6,191 bases of DNA. Origin: Rhodoferax sp. GTDB taxonomy: Bacteria > Pseudomonadota > Gammaproteobacteria > Burkholderiales > Burkholderiaceae_C. The stretch is taken from assembly GCA_021731215.1 (NCBI GenBank), contig JAKFXU010000468.1, positions 1 through 6,191 on the forward strand, given 5' to 3'. Both the position numbers and the translations under genes were made by a program. The notes beneath the pieces were generated by a model. The model saw only the letters and a list, made by a program, of their open reading frames with translations, had not been told where the DNA came from and made no database searches. Shown in pieces: positions 5,643 to 6,191 of the stretch (within the stretch, counting starts at the first letter, position 1; every line of letters begins with the position of its first letter).

Positions 5643-6191
5643 GACAGCGTCGCAATCCGCACCAGGGTTGTCACGGTGCGTCGGCACCGATCGTTGACGC
5701 ACAACGAACCAGCGGTGTCGTAGCTTGTCGCGCCACAGGCGACCGCGGTTGGCGGCGCCGAGATCGGCGTCAGGCCCTGCCAGGCGACGGTGATAAGGTA
5801 GTCCGCACCCACGGTTTCAACACAGCCGCGCCCGCCGATCATGACCCCTACGTTTACTTTGTTAATCCCAGAGCCCGTTGTTTCCCCCGCCCCCTGCAGG
5901 GCATTGCACCATTCGTTCAGGTCGCTCTGCACCACGGTGGCCGTTGTGGTGGGGCAGACCATGCCGGCGCCCAACGGGCTGGCGGCGGTGGTCACGTAGC
6001 TTGCCGCGTTGTTGCGGTTGGTGGCAATGCGGTTGGCCATGTCATTGAGCAAGAGCAGGGCCTGGCTTCGCTGGTACGACTCCATCTCGGACGTTTGCAG
6101 GCGCGTCTCCAGCCCCGCCAAGCCGAGCAGGCCAAAGGAGACGATGACCAGCGTGACCAGCACTTCGATCATGGAGGAGCCACGCTGCCGA
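5639..6191 (-). CDS. pilV: Type IV pilus minor pilin PilV (5' end off the window)
   Basis: PilV is a minor pilin of the type IVa pilus tip/priming complex, inserted in the inner membrane and processed by PilD. The frame is open to the window edge. Before the first visible ATG (6172) it encodes R-Q-R-G-S-S, so the prepilin cleavage site is G|SSMIE with the conserved Glu at mature position 5. That ATG is therefore internal and the real start lies beyond 6191. The hydrophobic helix EVLVTLVIVSFGLLGLAG is typical of PilV. Further in, the segments NEWCNALQGAG, GRGC and YLITVAWQGL match the usual PilV core, and CRRTVTTLVRI is a typical C-terminal strand. Six cysteines are visible, so disulfides are likely. 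The 183 visible residues would be nearly the whole protein. The stop overlaps the pilW start as ATGA. Family assignment is firm; the exact start is not visible. Confidence 0.92.
   Translation of the reverse strand, partial: RQRGSSMIEVLVTLVIVSFGLLGLAGLETRLQTSEMESYQRSQALLLLNDMANRIATNRNNAASYVTTAASPLGAGMVCPTTTATVVQSDLNEWCNALQGAGETTGSGINKVNVGVMIGGRGCVETVGADYLITVAWQGLTPISAPPTAVACGATSYDTAGSLCVNDRCRRTVTTLVRIATLS

Noticed and set aside
5145..5723. Plus-strand open frame of 192 codons opposite pilW/pilV
   Set aside because: Low-complexity His/Gln/Arg-rich translation typical of an antisense shadow; it spans the junction of two real genes.

Overview
The window is one minus-strand operon of type IVa pilus minor (pseudo)pilins and their tip adhesin. 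In transcription order, from the high coordinates down, it reads pilV (5' end off the window), pilW, pilX, pilY1, a GspH/FimT-type pseudopilin, and then, after a 173-bp gap, a severely truncated prepilin. No plus-strand gene is supported. The long plus-strand frames lie antisense to clear pilus genes and look like compositional shadows.

The moderate-to-high GC content, the cluster architecture (pilV-pilW-pilX-pilY1 plus GspH/FimT) and the form of the PilX and PilY1 C-terminal regions suggest a Gram-negative proteobacterium, most likely a betaproteobacterium. This is inference from protein style only; no marker gene is present.

Layout. 5639-6191 is pilV, with the true start beyond the edge. 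4593-5642 is pilW. 4111-4596 is pilX. 4075-4110 is a short gap with a hairpin and the pilY1 Shine-Dalgarno. 988-4074 is pilY1. 395-991 is the FimT/GspH-like gene. Three of the four junctions are ATGA overlaps, in which the start codon of one gene shares bases with the stop codon of the previous one. This indicates a tightly coupled translation unit. From 394 down to 1 there is no full-length gene. That stretch contains a perfect 16-bp palindrome (333-348), a GC-only hairpin (246-264), a strong Shine-Dalgarno (230-234) and a 40-codon prepilin fragment (99-221). I see no gene or convincing terminator in 1-98.

How the genes work together. In the known type IVa system, PilV, PilW, PilX and FimT/FimU-type pseudopilins are processed by the prepilin peptidase PilD and form a complex in the inner membrane. 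That complex primes pilus assembly and carries PilY1 to the fibre tip, where PilY1 acts in adhesion, surface sensing and control of retraction. The five genes here would supply that tip complex. The major pilin, the motor ATPases and the secretin are not in the window.

Points worth a second look are the truncated prepilin with intact translation signals in the place where pilE often sits, the palindrome upstream of it, a degenerate metal site in the PilY1 von Willebrand A domain, homopolymer tracts inside pilW and fimT, and loss of the second arginine of the FimT DNA-binding GRxR motif. Nothing here amounts to a clearly new system.
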